From NCBI RefSeq assembly GCF_013372285.1, contig NZ_CP054301.1:3562001-3626000 (forward strand): a DNA stretch of 64,000 nt, read 5' to 3'. The DNA is from Marinomonas primoryensis. GTDB taxonomy: Bacteria; Pseudomonadota; Gammaproteobacteria; Pseudomonadales; Marinomonadaceae. How positions within the stretch are numbered: the first letter of the stretch is position 1; every line of letters begins with the position of its first letter. This document shows, piece after piece, positions 43,412 to 53,471 of this stretch. A program made the translations under genes and the position numbers. The notes under the pieces were generated by a model that saw only the letters and a program-made list of their open reading frames with translations, did no database searches and was not told the origin of the DNA.

Positions 43412-43582
43412 TTATTTAATTTTCGCTTCTTTGTACATAACGTGTTTACGTACAACTGGATCAAACTTTCTCATTTCAAGTTTGTCCGGAGTATTTCGCT
43501 TGTTCTTGTCAGTCGTGTAAAAGTGACCAGTACCAGCAGAAGATACCATGCGAATTAAATCGCGAGCGCCTTTAGAAGCCAT
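43412..43582 (-). CDS. rpmG: 50S ribosomal protein L33
   Basis: Protein of 56 residues that is read directly from the sequence: it begins [19 protein letters not shown], contains [17 protein letters not shown], and ends VMYKEAKIK. This is the L33 type without zinc cysteines, of usual length (about 51-56). It is part of the large ribosomal subunit. It lies 11 bases after the rpmB stop, in the standard rpmBG order. Confidence 0.95.
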   Translation of the reverse strand: MASKGARDLIRMVSSAGTGHFYTTDKNKRNTPDKLEMRKFDPVVRKHVMYKEAKIK

Positions 43583-43593
43583 GATTCAGATCC

Positions 43594-43830
43594 TTATACT
43601 TTTTCGCCGTTGGCACGCATTTCAGTAAGAACTGTTTCGATGCCTTTTTTATCGATAATACGGATACCTTTAGAAGATACACGTATACGGATGTAGCGGT
43701 TTTCACCTTCGACCCAAAAACGGTGCCAATGAAGGTTTGGAAGAAAACGACGCTTAGTACGACGCTTTGAGTGAGAAACGTTATTTCCTGTAACAGGACG
43801 CTTCCCAGTAACTTGACATACGCGAGACAT
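43594..43830 (-). CDS. rpmB: 50S ribosomal protein L28
   Basis: Protein of 78 residues, the standard L28 length. It begins [20 protein letters not shown] and has the conserved [16 protein letters not shown] and [15 protein letters not shown] segments. It is part of the large ribosomal subunit. rpmG follows 11 bases later. Upstream, a perfect GGAAGTG/CACTTCC hairpin lies in the message leader. Confidence 0.96.
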   Translation of the reverse strand: MSRVCQVTGKRPVTGNNVSHSKRRTKRRFLPNLHWHRFWVEGENRYIRIRVSSKGIRIIDKKGIETVLTEMRANGEKV

Positions 43831-43863
43831 AATTAAATACCTTTTGCTATCCAGAAGATTATT

Positions 43864-43880
43864 GGAAGTGTTTCACTTCC
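43864..43880 (-). promoter_or_regulatory. Perfect hairpin in the rpmB leader
   Basis: GGAAGTG (43864-43870), TTT, CACTTCC (43874-43880). It is a perfect 7-base-pair dyad with a 3-base loop, 34 bases before the rpmB ATG. No T-run follows, so it is not a normal terminator. It may control L28/L33 synthesis or stabilise the message. Confidence 0.45.
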
Positions 43881-44086
43881 TCAGGCGGAGCATGATTCCT
43901 TGTGAACCAAAAAAATCCCATACCGAGGATATAGCGGCGCGCATTTTCCCATAAGCCAACCCATTGAGCAAACCTTTTGTAAGAAAACTGATCATTTAGT
44001 AAGCGTAAAAGACAATCACAGCCGTAATAACCCGTCACACACCTACAAATCTAAACGGCAACACCACCCATGATTGAATTTTTAAG

Positions 44087-44761
44087 CTATAGCAACCCTC
44101 TTTCTGCCAAGGAAACCGGCGCACCATCTCCAACGACAAAGTGATCCAACAGGCGAACATCAACAAGATCCAAAGCGCGTTTGATTTTATCCGTGATGCT
44201 AATATCAGCCTGACTTGGCTCGGCTACGCCGCTTGGGTGGTTGTGAGCCAAAATCACGGCGGCGGCATTATAGTGCAATGCGGCTTTGACCACTTCTCGT
44301 GGATACACAGCGGCAGCGTCTATGGTGCCCATGAAGAGCTCTTCATAACGAATCAATCGATGTTGAGTATCGAGAAACAAGACGGCAAATACTTCCCGAT
44401 GAGAATGACGTAATTGCGAGGAAAGGTAAGTTCGAACGTGTTCGGCACTGGTGAATACCGTTTCACGCATTAATTGCTCTTGTAAATGCCGTTTGGACAT
44501 TTCTAACACGGCTTGCAACTGAGTATATTTGGCATCGCCCAATCCAAAACCCTTGCAAAATTCTTCCCGACTCGCCGACATTAAAGACCGCAGGCCACCA
44601 AATTGAGATAAAATTTGCCGAGCCAGTTCCACAGCGCTAACGCCTCGCGTACCTGTGCGAAGAAAAATCGCCAGTAATTCAGAGTCACTTAATGCACCAG
44701 CACCTTGGTGGATGAGCTTTTCGCGGGGCCTTTCTTGTTCAGGCCAATGTTTAATACTCAT
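44087..44761 (-). CDS. radC: RadC-family JAB/MPN domain protein
   Basis: Protein of 224 residues, the usual RadC length. An N-terminal helix-hairpin-helix region ([30 protein letters not shown]) is followed by the JAB1/MPN domain with the zinc motif [15 protein letters not shown] near residues 172-186 and the upstream glutamate in [10 protein letters not shown]. The molecular role of RadC is not settled. It is divergent from coaBC, in the order known from Pseudomonas and many gammaproteobacteria. Confidence 0.94.
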   Translation of the reverse strand: MSIKHWPEQERPREKLIHQGAGALSDSELLAIFLRTGTRGVSAVELARQILSQFGGLRSLMSASREEFCKGFGLGDAKYTQLQAVLEMSKRHLQEQLMRETVFTSAEHVRTYLSSQLRHSHREVFAVLFLDTQHRLIRYEELFMGTIDAAAVYPREVVKAALHYNAAAVILAHNHPSGVAEPSQADISITDKIKRALDLVDVRLLDHFVVGDGAPVSLAERGLL

Positions 44762-44853
44762 GATCTGCTCCTTGATCCATGATAATCTTGCTTTAAAAGG
44801 CGTCCTGCCTCTAGCTAACTTTATCTTCCACTGAACGTATTGAGAAGTTTTTT

Positions 44854-46077
44854 ATGTCAAACCTCACTCAAAAACGCATTCTATTAGGCATTACTGGTGG
44901 TATTGCTGCTTATAAGAGCATCGAGCTAATTCGCTTACTGACCAAAGCGGGTGCAGAAGTGCAAGTCGTTTTGACGGAAGGCGCCAAAGCCTTCGTGACG
45001 GAAATGACACTACAAGCGATCTCTGGAAATCCTGTACGCAGTACCTTATTGGACCCAAACGCCGAAGCGGGCATGGGACACATTGAACTAGCAAAATGGG
45101 CTGATTTAATTGTCATCGCGCCCGCCTCAGCTGACTTCATGGCACGTTACACTCAAGGCATGGCAAACGACTTACTAAGCACTTTATGCATCGCTACCGA
45201 GTCTCCCGTACTGATTGCCCCCGCAATGAATCAAGCCATGTGGCGCCACCCTGCCACCCAAGCGAATTCGGCTCTGCTAACCCAACGTGGCGTGCTAAGT
45301 ATTGGTCCTGCCGATGGCGCTCAAGCGTGTGGCGACATAGGCCCTGGTCGCATGAGTGAACCCGCCGATGTTTTTACTGCGATAACACACCACTTCCAAA
45401 ACACAATGCTTGAGCAAGACCTTGTCGGACAACATTGGGTTATTACCGCCGGACCGACGATGGAAGCGATTGATCCTGTGCGCTTCATCAGCAATCACAG
45501 CTCAGGAAAAATGGGCTATGCCCTTGCTGCTGCAGCCATAGCCCGCGGCGCGAGTGTTACGCTGATCAGCGGCCCTGTTCAGATAACAGCACCCGTTGGC
45601 GTTAATTTAGTGGCCGTCAAAAGCGCCAATGACATGCTAGCCGCGTGCGAGCACGCCATGCAAAGCCAAGCGGATGTATTTATTGGTGCCGCGGCGGTTG
45701 CCGACTTTAAAATGAAAATGGCCAGCAACCAAAAAATGAAAAAACAATCCAATACGGATGAACTTCAACTCACTTTCGTAAAAAATCCAGACATTATTGC
45801 AACACTTGCCCAGCAAAAACGCGCCAAAATTATGGTCGGCTTTGCTGCAGAAACGCAAAACGTGATCGAATACGCGAAGAGCAAACTTGAACGTAAAGGC
45901 TTAGACATCATTATCGCCAATGACGTGTCTCGCTCCGACATTGGTTTTAATCAAGACGAGAACCAAGTCACCGTGATTACTGCGAATAAAGTCTGGGAGC
46001 CAGCTAAAGCCACTAAGAGCGAATTAGCCAGTCAACTCGTACACTTTATTCACGAGCACTCACAACCCTCTCGTTAA
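44854..46077 (+). CDS. coaBC: Bifunctional phosphopantothenoylcysteine decarboxylase/phosphopantothenate-cysteine ligase
   Basis: Protein of 407 residues (also called Dfp). The CoaC half (about 1-190) starts RILLGITGGIAAYKSIEL, has the catalytic His near residue 75 in AGMGHIELAKWAD, and the substrate clamp QACGDIGPGRMSEP with its conserved cysteine. The CoaB half (about 190-405) has VITAGPTMEAIDPVRFISNHSSGKMGYALA and VKNPDIIATLA with the catalytic lysine. It makes 4'-phosphopantetheine for coenzyme A. dut follows 54 bases later. Confidence 0.96.
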   Translation: MSNLTQKRILLGITGGIAAYKSIELIRLLTKAGAEVQVVLTEGAKAFVTEMTLQAISGNPVRSTLLDPNAEAGMGHIELAKWADLIVIAPASADFMARYTQGMANDLLSTLCIATESPVLIAPAMNQAMWRHPATQANSALLTQRGVLSIGPADGAQACGDIGPGRMSEPADVFTAITHHFQNTMLEQDLVGQHWVITAGPTMEAIDPVRFISNHSSGKMGYALAAAAIARGASVTLISGPVQITAPVGVNLVAVKSANDMLAACEHAMQSQADVFIGAAAVADFKMKMASNQKMKKQSNTDELQLTFVKNPDIIATLAQQKRAKIMVGFAAETQNVIEYAKSKLERKGLDIIIANDVSRSDIGFNQDENQVTVITANKVWEPAKATKSELASQLVHFIHEHSQPSR

Positions 46078-46131
46078 TCCCTTAACGACCACCTACTCCG
46101 ACCATCAATTAAGAAAATAGAAGAGAAGATA

Positions 46132-46590
46132 ATGAAACAAGCGATTCAATTGAAAATCCTAAGCGACAAAATCGGCAAAGAGATTCCATTGCCAACTTAT
46201 GCAACAGAAGGCTCGGCGGGATTAGACCTTCGCGCTTGCTTAGACACCGCGATCGATCTTGCGCCAGGTGAAACAACATTACTGCCGACTGGGCTTTCTA
46301 TTTACATCCAAGATTCTAATTTCGCCGCGACGATATTGCCACGCTCAGGATTAGGCCACAAACACGGTATTGTTTTGGGCAATTTGGTCGGTCTTATCGA
46401 TTCTGATTACCAAGGTGAACTGATGATTTCTTGCTGGAATCGTGGAAATACGACATTTACTATTGAGCCAGGTGAACGTGTTGCTCAACTTGTTTTACTG
46501 CCAGTTGTACAGGCAGAATTTAATATTGTGACAGAATTTAAAAGTACCGAACGTGGCGAAGGTGGCTTTGGTCACACTGGCACTAAATAA
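46132..46590 (+). CDS. dut: Deoxyuridine 5'-triphosphate nucleotidohydrolase
   Basis: Trimeric dUTPase of 152 residues. Its five motifs are present: [45 protein letters not shown] and the C-terminal [12 protein letters not shown] that closes over the active site. It hydrolyses dUTP to dUMP, keeping uracil out of DNA and feeding thymidylate synthesis. It follows coaBC. A terminator follows it, so argB is expressed from its own promoter. Confidence 0.97.
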   Translation: MKQAIQLKILSDKIGKEIPLPTYATEGSAGLDLRACLDTAIDLAPGETTLLPTGLSIYIQDSNFAATILPRSGLGHKHGIVLGNLVGLIDSDYQGELMISCWNRGNTTFTIEPGERVAQLVLLPVVQAEFNIVTEFKSTERGEGGFGHTGTK

Positions 46591-47823
<1,233 letters not shown>

Positions 47824-47882
47824 GGCCTACGCTGTTATTGATATAATGAATTAATAATACGGGTTACAAACTGGACACGACA

Positions 47883-48476
47883 ATGAGTAACAAGAAAAAC
47901 GATCGCCGCACACAAATATTGCAAGCGCTGGCTCAAATGCTCGAGAGTAGCCCAGGAGCGCGCATAACGACGGCCGCTCTGGCTAAGCAAGTTGGTGTAT
48001 CGGAAGCGGCGCTGTACCGCCACTTTCCTAGTAAAGCGAAGATGTTCGAAGGCTTAATCGAGTTCATTGAAGAAACATTATTCACCCGAATTAACCGTAT
48101 TATTCAAGAGGAAGCCAATGTCATCCCTCGTGTGGAGATGATCGTTACGCTGGTACTTGGGTTTGCAGAACAAAATCCAGGCATGTGTCGTTTGCTTACA
48201 GCAGACGCACTAGCAGGTGAAACAGAACGTTTACGCGTGCGTATTACTCAAGTATTTGATCGCATAGAAACGCAGTTAAAGCAGATCATCCGCGAAGCAG
48301 ACTTAAAACAAGGTTTGAGACCAGCGATGGGCGTTGCACCCTGTGCGAATTTTCTTATTGCCATTATTGAAGGGAAAATACGTCATTACGTGCGAAGTGA
48401 GTTTAAAGTGAAGCCAATGGATATTTGGCAAGAACAATGGACTGTATTGGCACAAACTTTGATGCTAAATCGCTAA
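47883..48476 (+). CDS. slmA: Nucleoid occlusion factor SlmA
   Basis: TetR-family protein of 197 residues, matching SlmA (198 in E. coli). The helix-turn-helix is ITTAALAKQVGVSEAALYRHFPSKAKMFEGLIEFIEETL near residues 28-66. The second domain has MCRLLTADALAGETERLRVRITQVFDRIE. SlmA binds SBS sites around the chromosome and blocks FtsZ ring assembly over the nucleoid. It lies between argB and the convergent pyrE, its usual position. Confidence 0.95.
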   Translation: MSNKKNDRRTQILQALAQMLESSPGARITTAALAKQVGVSEAALYRHFPSKAKMFEGLIEFIEETLFTRINRIIQEEANVIPRVEMIVTLVLGFAEQNPGMCRLLTADALAGETERLRVRITQVFDRIETQLKQIIREADLKQGLRPAMGVAPCANFLIAIIEGKIRHYVRSEFKVKPMDIWQEQWTVLAQTLMLNR

Positions 48477-48502
48477 GGCTTGAGGAAAACCCCAAACCTT
48501 AG
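48473..48502. terminator. Weak inverted repeat between slmA and pyrE
   Basis: CTAAGG-C-TTGAGG and CCCAAA-CCTTAG pair imperfectly across the end of slmA and the gap before the convergent pyrE. It has no clear T-run, so a terminator role is uncertain. Confidence 0.35.
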
Positions 48503-48511
48503 AACTCAGCA

Positions 48512-49159
48512 TTAAATGCCGTATTGGTCGCGATACGCTTTCACGGCGCCAAGATGTTCTGCAAACTCAGGAGAATCCTGTTCTGCTAAGTACGTCATGA
48601 TGTCATTTAAAGACACTATACTAATGACTGGCATACTGAAGTCGCGTTCGACTTCTTGAATGGCAGACAATTCACCTTGGCCTCGTTCTTGACGATCTAA
48701 GGCGATAAGCACACCAGCAGGCAGCGCATCAACTTGCTGGATTATGGCCATGACTTCTCGAATGGCGGTTCCTGCGGTAATCACGTCATCGATAATCATG
48801 ACCTTACCAGCTAAAGGGGCTCCGACAAGAGAACCACCTTCACCGTGAGTTTTTGCTTCTTTGCGGTTGAAAACGTATGGTGTGTCTACGTTATGATGAT
48901 CATACAAAGCAACAGCGGTTGTTGTTGCTAATGGAATGCCCTTGTAGGCAGGACCAAATAGAACATCAAATGGAACATTTGATTCCATTAATGAGGCTGC
49001 GTAAAAGCGCCCTAACTTAGCTAATGCTTGTCCTGAATTAAACAGACCTGCATTAAAAAAGTAAGGACTCACACGGCCAGATTTAAGAGTAAATTCGCCA
49101 AAGCGCAACACGTTTTGCTCAATAGCGAATTCAATAAAGTCTCTTTGGTAAGGTTTCAT
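48512..49159 (-). CDS. pyrE: Orotate phosphoribosyltransferase
   Basis: Protein of 215 residues from the ATG at 49159 ([15 protein letters not shown]), with GGAG 6 bases upstream; the longer open frame adds an unrelated hydrophobic stretch. It has [19 protein letters not shown] near residue 26, [17 protein letters not shown] near 99 with the PRPP lysine residues, and the PRPP-binding [16 protein letters not shown] near 121. It makes OMP in pyrimidine synthesis. It is divergent from crc, as in Pseudomonas. Confidence 0.96.
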   Translation of the reverse strand: MKPYQRDFIEFAIEQNVLRFGEFTLKSGRVSPYFFNAGLFNSGQALAKLGRFYAASLMESNVPFDVLFGPAYKGIPLATTTAVALYDHHNVDTPYVFNRKEAKTHGEGGSLVGAPLAGKVMIIDDVITAGTAIREVMAIIQQVDALPAGVLIALDRQERGQGELSAIQEVERDFSMPVISIVSLNDIMTYLAEQDSPEFAEHLGAVKAYRDQYGI

Positions 49160-49275
49160 GCCAACTCCAGAAAGATAAATAATACACAACAAAGCGCCGC
49201 CAAGAACGAGCGAAGCCATGCCAACATTGGATAGGCGCTAATATAACACACGGCTAGGAATTGTAGGGACCAGAA

Positions 49276-50052
49276 ATGAAGGTCATCAGCCTTAATGTAA
49301 ACGGTATAAGACAAGCAGCCGATCGCGGCTTTTTTGAATGGATGGTTCGCCAGGACCCAGATGTTGTGTGTCTACAAGACATACAAGCCGATGAACGCAC
49401 TCTGAACGACAGTGTGTTTTTCCCGCCTGGGTACAATACATACTTCTTTGACTCTATGGAAAATCCAGAGCAAGCAGGTGTTGCCATCTATTGTAAAACG
49501 ATGCCTAAAGCGATTATGACAGGCATGGGATTCCCTGAATGCGACTTTGAAGGGCGTTTTATTCAAGCGGACTTCGAAAAAGTCAGCATAGGAGCTTTCT
49601 TAACCCCCCATGGCTCTAACCATGAGGATGCTTTACAAGAGCACAAATACCGCTTTATGGAAGGCTTTAAAAGCCATCTAGTGAAGACTCGACGAAAGCG
49701 CCGCGAATTTATTTTTTGCGGTACAGCAAATGTCGCACGCTCACCTATTGATGTTAGTAGTTGGTTCGTTAACCAACGCAACTCTGGTTTTTTACCAGAA
49801 GAGCGTAAATGGATAAACGAAATATTCAATGAAATGGAATACATTGACGCTTTTCGCCAAGTTAATAAACAAGACAAGCAATACACTTGGTGGCCTGATT
49901 ACGAGCGCGCTTGGAAATTGGATGAAGGTGGTCGTCTAGACTATCAAATCGCCACACCAGGCATTAAAAACCTGATTCAAGGCGGTTCTATATACAAAGG
50001 CCAGCGTTTTTCAGATCATGCGCCATTGATTATGGAATACAATATAGATTAA
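49276..50052 (+). CDS. crc: Catabolite repression control protein Crc (ExoIII-like fold)
   Basis: Protein of 258 residues with the exonuclease III fold. It matches P. aeruginosa Crc over its length by eye (VNVNGI start, CLQD, EQAGVAIY, GRFIQADFEKVSI, RRKRREFIFCG, QYTWWPD, LDYQ, HAPLI) and lies divergent from pyrE as in Pseudomonas. ExoIII active residues are partly lost: the metal-binding Glu is Asp35, and the usual GDFN is GTAN with Thr150 and Asn152; Asp247-His248 are kept (FSDHAPL). Crc acts with Hfq as a translational repressor of catabolic genes. A remaining nuclease activity cannot be excluded. Confidence 0.85.
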   Translation: MKVISLNVNGIRQAADRGFFEWMVRQDPDVVCLQDIQADERTLNDSVFFPPGYNTYFFDSMENPEQAGVAIYCKTMPKAIMTGMGFPECDFEGRFIQADFEKVSIGAFLTPHGSNHEDALQEHKYRFMEGFKSHLVKTRRKRREFIFCGTANVARSPIDVSSWFVNQRNSGFLPEERKWINEIFNEMEYIDAFRQVNKQDKQYTWWPDYERAWKLDEGGRLDYQIATPGIKNLIQGGSIYKGQRFSDHAPLIMEYNID

Positions 50053-50091
50053 GCCTTACCGTCGCACAGATAACGCCAGAATCCAAAAAGT

Positions 50092-50126
50092 AAAAAACCG
50101 CTAGGCATGACCTGCGGTTTTTTTTA
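50092..50126. terminator. Bidirectional terminator between crc and the mutarotase gene
   Basis: AAAAAACCGC (50092-50101), AGGCATGACCT in which AGG and CCT may also pair, GCGGTTTTTTTT (50114-50125). Both strands have T-runs; it serves the convergent crc and mutarotase genes. Confidence 0.88.
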
Positions 50127-50139
50127 CCCAACCTTTAGA

Positions 50140-51060
50140 TTATTCATCAAAAAGTGGCTTGTACTTCACTTTTAATTTGAGCTGATGAATCTCGCCTGGG
50201 GCGATCTCATACGCATTGCTAAGTGCATTAGCCGCTTCCACACATACGAAGCAGCGATAATCTCCATCCTCCATATCCGTTCGCTGTTTAGCAATATCGG
50301 CGCCTGGATTCCACAATACGGTACTGTTACTACCCTCTGTTTGAATAATCAGTTTTCGTTGAAAACCGGGATCTTGTATTTCACATACATCTGGTGCAGA
50401 CAAATACACTCTATCTATAGGGCCGCAAGGCGTCACTACACCTTGTTGTAGTTGGCGACTACCGTTATCAAACTTATCAACATACGACACTTGATCCAAA
50501 CCATGCACTTCGGCTGTTTGGTTGTCTGAGACATTAAAATAAGTATGGAGCGCTTCACTAATAGGCATAGGCTTATCAGACAAGTTAGCCGCAGAAAAAT
50601 TCACTCTAAAACCTTTACTCGAAAAACGAAAAACTTGACGGAGCTCAAAAGCGAATGGCCACATTTCTTCAATCAATGGATGGTCTTCCGATGCCAAACG
50701 AATCACAATTTTCACATCGCCATTCTTAAAATGCCCAGCCTCAATAAATTCCCAACGAAAATAACGCGCAAGACCATGGGCGGGGTAATCACTCTGCATG
50801 TCATGAGCACCGAACCAAGGCCAGCAAACAGGAACACCAAAATGACGACGTGCAAAACGTCCTTCTCCACCCTGATTTGTAGATTGAAACAACAGATCCT
50901 CTTGACCAGCAGGAACAAAGCTTTCCAAATGACCACCCCATAACGCAATAATAGCGCTAAAGCCTGGCTGATCGATGATGATTTCATCGCATTTTTTTAA
51001 GCTTGCAGGGCGTATTTCACCACCCAGCTCTTCCAACTCTTGCATCAGTCGGCCATTCAT
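50140..51060 (-). CDS. D-hexose-6-phosphate mutarotase, YeaD type
   Basis: Protein of 306 residues from the ATG at 51060, which has TTGGAG 7 bases upstream; a TTG at 51072 is in frame but is part of this ribosome site. The aldose 1-epimerase-like fold has GGHLESFVPAGQEDLLFQS near residue 42, GVPVCWPWFG near 76, ISEALHTYFNVSD with the catalytic His, and VLWNPGADIAKQRTDMEDGDYRCFVCVEAA with the catalytic Glu. Family members interconvert anomers of glucose-6-phosphate. It stands alone, convergent with crc. Confidence 0.9.
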   Translation of the reverse strand: MNGRLMQELEELGGEIRPASLKKCDEIIIDQPGFSAIIALWGGHLESFVPAGQEDLLFQSTNQGGEGRFARRHFGVPVCWPWFGAHDMQSDYPAHGLARYFRWEFIEAGHFKNGDVKIVIRLASEDHPLIEEMWPFAFELRQVFRFSSKGFRVNFSAANLSDKPMPISEALHTYFNVSDNQTAEVHGLDQVSYVDKFDNGSRQLQQGVVTPCGPIDRVYLSAPDVCEIQDPGFQRKLIIQTEGSNSTVLWNPGADIAKQRTDMEDGDYRCFVCVEAANALSNAYEIAPGEIHQLKLKVKYKPLFDE

Positions 51061-51277
51061 CCACAACTCCAATAAAGTATTTTTGTATGCACATAGTAAC
51101 TTCAGATAACACGATTACAATAGTTTGTGCTTATACTGACAATTCAATAGAGAGATTAACTCTGCTAGATATCAATAAAGACTTAACCTAATCACGCTTT
51201 TACGCTATAAAACACAGCAACTACAAGACGGTTTAAAACCTTCTTATATTATCTTTTTTATAAGGTGCCATATTGTT

Positions 51278-51778
51278 ATGAATCAACTAAACGAACCAAA
51301 AATGGTCATTGGCAGCGACGAGTGGTGCGCGTTTCCTTCACTTAATATTCCCGCCATCAAAGCCCGCGTTGATTCTGGCGCAAAAACATCGTCAATGCAC
51401 GCGATCAATATTAAACGCTTTGCGCGTGACAAAGAGAAATGGGTCAGCTTTGAAGTGCATCCATTACAAGACAACCGCAAAGCTACGATTCACTGTCAAG
51501 CACCATTGATTGATCACAGAGTCATAAAAAGCTCAAGTGGAGACAAAGAACAACGCCCGGTCATTCGCACGTCACTTTCTCTTGGCGACAAATTATGGGA
51601 AGTAGAAGTTACACTCACCAACAGAGACACAATGGGATACCGTATGTTGTTGGGTCGAGAAGCGATGAATGGCCGCGTGCTGATTGATCCAGAAGGACTG
51701 TGCCTTCATGGTGATAAAACACCAGAAGCATTAACTGAGTTCTACAAAGAAGCAAGTAAGAAGCCAGCTAAAAAATAA
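51278..51778 (+). CDS. RimB/RimK-associated retropepsin-like zinc protease family protein (DUF785)
   Basis: Protein of 166 residues. It has the retropepsin-like motif ARVDSGAKTSSMHA near residues 29-42, VIKSSSGDKEQRPVIRTSLSLG near 85-107 and MLLGREAMNGRVLIDP near 127. This is the family often called ATP-dependent zinc protease, fused or linked to RimK; Pseudomonas RimB, which cuts polyglutamate tails from ribosomal protein S6, belongs to it. No rimK gene is next to it here, so the role is inferred from family only. GGTGC precedes the ATG weakly. Confidence 0.8.
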   Translation: MNQLNEPKMVIGSDEWCAFPSLNIPAIKARVDSGAKTSSMHAINIKRFARDKEKWVSFEVHPLQDNRKATIHCQAPLIDHRVIKSSSGDKEQRPVIRTSLSLGDKLWEVEVTLTNRDTMGYRMLLGREAMNGRVLIDPEGLCLHGDKTPEALTEFYKEASKKPAKK

Positions 51779-51825
51779 TGAGGTGAACGTCTTCCTTCTT
51801 AATGAAAAAAGGAAGGCGATACCGG

Positions 51826-52311
51826 TTATCTAGACAGCGCCTGACTCAAACGCTGTAATTTATGATTGGCCGCCGAAAGTGCCATTTTATTGGTCGCAAC
51901 GTCCGTCACATCATAAACCACCAAACACACCTGTTTAATCGATCCATCTGGACTGGACAGCGGACGTATTGCTACGTTTTGGTACATTTTGTCAGCAATG
52001 CCAGTGATAGGTCGATAGCTCTTAAAAGGAAACAAAAACGGGCGCTGTTCCCAAGAGACAAAAATAGGGGTTTTTAAGCCAAATACATTGTCTAGTTTTT
52101 GACGTAACCATCCTGTATCCAACTCAGGATACAGCGCCAATAACGATTGCTCTTTTGCAATCGACGAGCTGACGCCGCTGTGGTTTTCCATGAAGCTATT
52201 CCAAAGCTGCACTTGGTAAGATGAATCCAACACTACCAGCCCAACATCGATATGGTGAAGCATATCAAACATCCAATGAAGATCTGCTAAACCGTCCGCA
52301 TTATTACTCAT
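51826..52311 (-). CDS. PAS-domain protein
   Basis: Protein of 161 residues that is nearly all one PAS-like domain: LHHIDVGLVVLDSSYQVQLWNSFMENHSGV near residues 18-47 and the C-terminal strand IKQVCLVVYDVTDVATNK near 124-141. A short helix with NHKLQRLSQALS follows. There is no kinase, GGDEF or other output domain. Its ATG overlaps the stop of the CheY-CheC-like gene by 4 bases, so both proteins are made together and probably act together. Confidence 0.82.
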   Translation of the reverse strand: MSNNADGLADLHWMFDMLHHIDVGLVVLDSSYQVQLWNSFMENHSGVSSSIAKEQSLLALYPELDTGWLRQKLDNVFGLKTPIFVSWEQRPFLFPFKSYRPITGIADKMYQNVAIRPLSSPDGSIKQVCLVVYDVTDVATNKMALSAANHKLQRLSQALSR

Positions 52312-53327
52312 TCGTCTTCCTCAACCAAAAAGGACAATAGATTTTCTAGCGTTGGCACAGAATCTTCCGTAAAGAGCAGCATTAAATCGCAGCTGATTTG
52401 GTAGTTTTCCACTTCATACACAATCTCAACAGCTAGCGTGCGTTTCCATGTCGCTTTCTTAACGTTAATTAAGTCGGCGATTTTGACATGCTGCCCCAAT
52501 AACATAGGATGACTGTGACTGAAATCGATGTTCAGCTGCTTACCGATGGCTGCCATAAATGGGCCAACCAGTATTGAAGACACATCCATCAACAGCTCTG
52601 TTTCCAACTCTCTGGTGATTTCCTCTGTGACGCCCAACAGTTTCGCCATATCAGAAAAACTAGAATCGCTAAAGATCAGCAGTGTTTCAAACGCAATGCC
52701 AGAGCCGACAAAACCTTGCGATACCGCCGAACAACTGTCGTCCTTCACGCTGTAATCCAACGCCATTTGCAACTCGCCCACTTCCAGAATGTTCACTGTC
52801 GGTACTGGCAACTTGATAAACACATTCAGCATTTCAGCCAAAACACTGGCCGCTCGACCCATGGCAATATTCGACACTTCTTGCAAACAGTCATTGAGCG
52901 TAAATTGTTCTGCTGCCGTTGGCGTGGCAATAGTCGGTTTACTTTCCTTGTCATCGCCATCCGTCATCAATCCCAAAGACAACAACAGACTGCGTAATTC
53001 TTCCGATGAGGCCGGCTTTTTATGGAAGGCAATCGCCCCCATATCTTTCACTCGTTGAATTGCTTTTGGCTGTACATCGCCCGACACAACAATTACAGCT
53101 GGCGCTTGCTCAAAAGACTGCAGTGCCTCAAGGGTTTCATAACCATCTTTGACAGGCATGTTTAAATCTAGAAACAACAAATCAAACGCAGAAGAAGACA
53201 AGATATCCAACGCATCTTGGCCATCCTCAGCAAATTCGACTTCAACATCCCAATCGGCTGGCAACACTCTTGCGAGTTGCTTCCTTGCCAACTTGGAATC
53301 ATCACATATTAGTACTCGTGTACTCAT
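52308..53327 (-). CDS. Response regulator with CheC/CheX-like phosphatase domain
   Basis: Protein of 339 residues from the ATG at 53327 (STRVLICDDSKLARKQL); an earlier start at 53348 lacks a ribosome site. The receiver domain has Asp9-Asp10, the phospho-acceptor Asp54 in FLDLNMPVKDGYE, and Lys in FHKKPAS. Residues about 140-335 form a CheC-like domain: the first helix pair has QEVSNIAMGRA, an intact ExxN phosphatase element, and the second has MDVSSILVG, where the usual Glu and Asn are Asp and Ser. CheC/CheX proteins dephosphorylate CheY. The pair with the PAS protein suggests a small phospho-signal module. Confidence 0.84.
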   Translation of the reverse strand: MSTRVLICDDSKLARKQLARVLPADWDVEVEFAEDGQDALDILSSSAFDLLFLDLNMPVKDGYETLEALQSFEQAPAVIVVSGDVQPKAIQRVKDMGAIAFHKKPASSEELRSLLLSLGLMTDGDDKESKPTIATPTAAEQFTLNDCLQEVSNIAMGRAASVLAEMLNVFIKLPVPTVNILEVGELQMALDYSVKDDSCSAVSQGFVGSGIAFETLLIFSDSSFSDMAKLLGVTEEITRELETELLMDVSSILVGPFMAAIGKQLNIDFSHSHPMLLGQHVKIADLINVKKATWKRTLAVEIVYEVENYQISCDLMLLFTEDSVPTLENLLSFLVEEDE

Positions 53328-53471
53328 TTCCACTCTCTTCTTAAACAAGGCGTCTACGGTCTACTATGACACCTAAGACCTTGTTTCTTAAATTACAAAA
53401 ATGTTATTTCAAGTAACATACAGTTGCTCAAATAATAGCACATCCCCTTCTTTGCTATCCAAACCTAAAGG

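Noticed and set aside
49276..50052. Naming this gene as exodeoxyribonuclease III
   Set aside because: The catalytic Glu and the GDFN motif are changed and the gene lies beside pyrE as crc does, so Crc is the better name.
51786..51816. Terminator between the RimB-like and PAS genes
   Set aside because: CTTCCTT and AAGGAAG form a short dyad, but no T-run follows on either strand.
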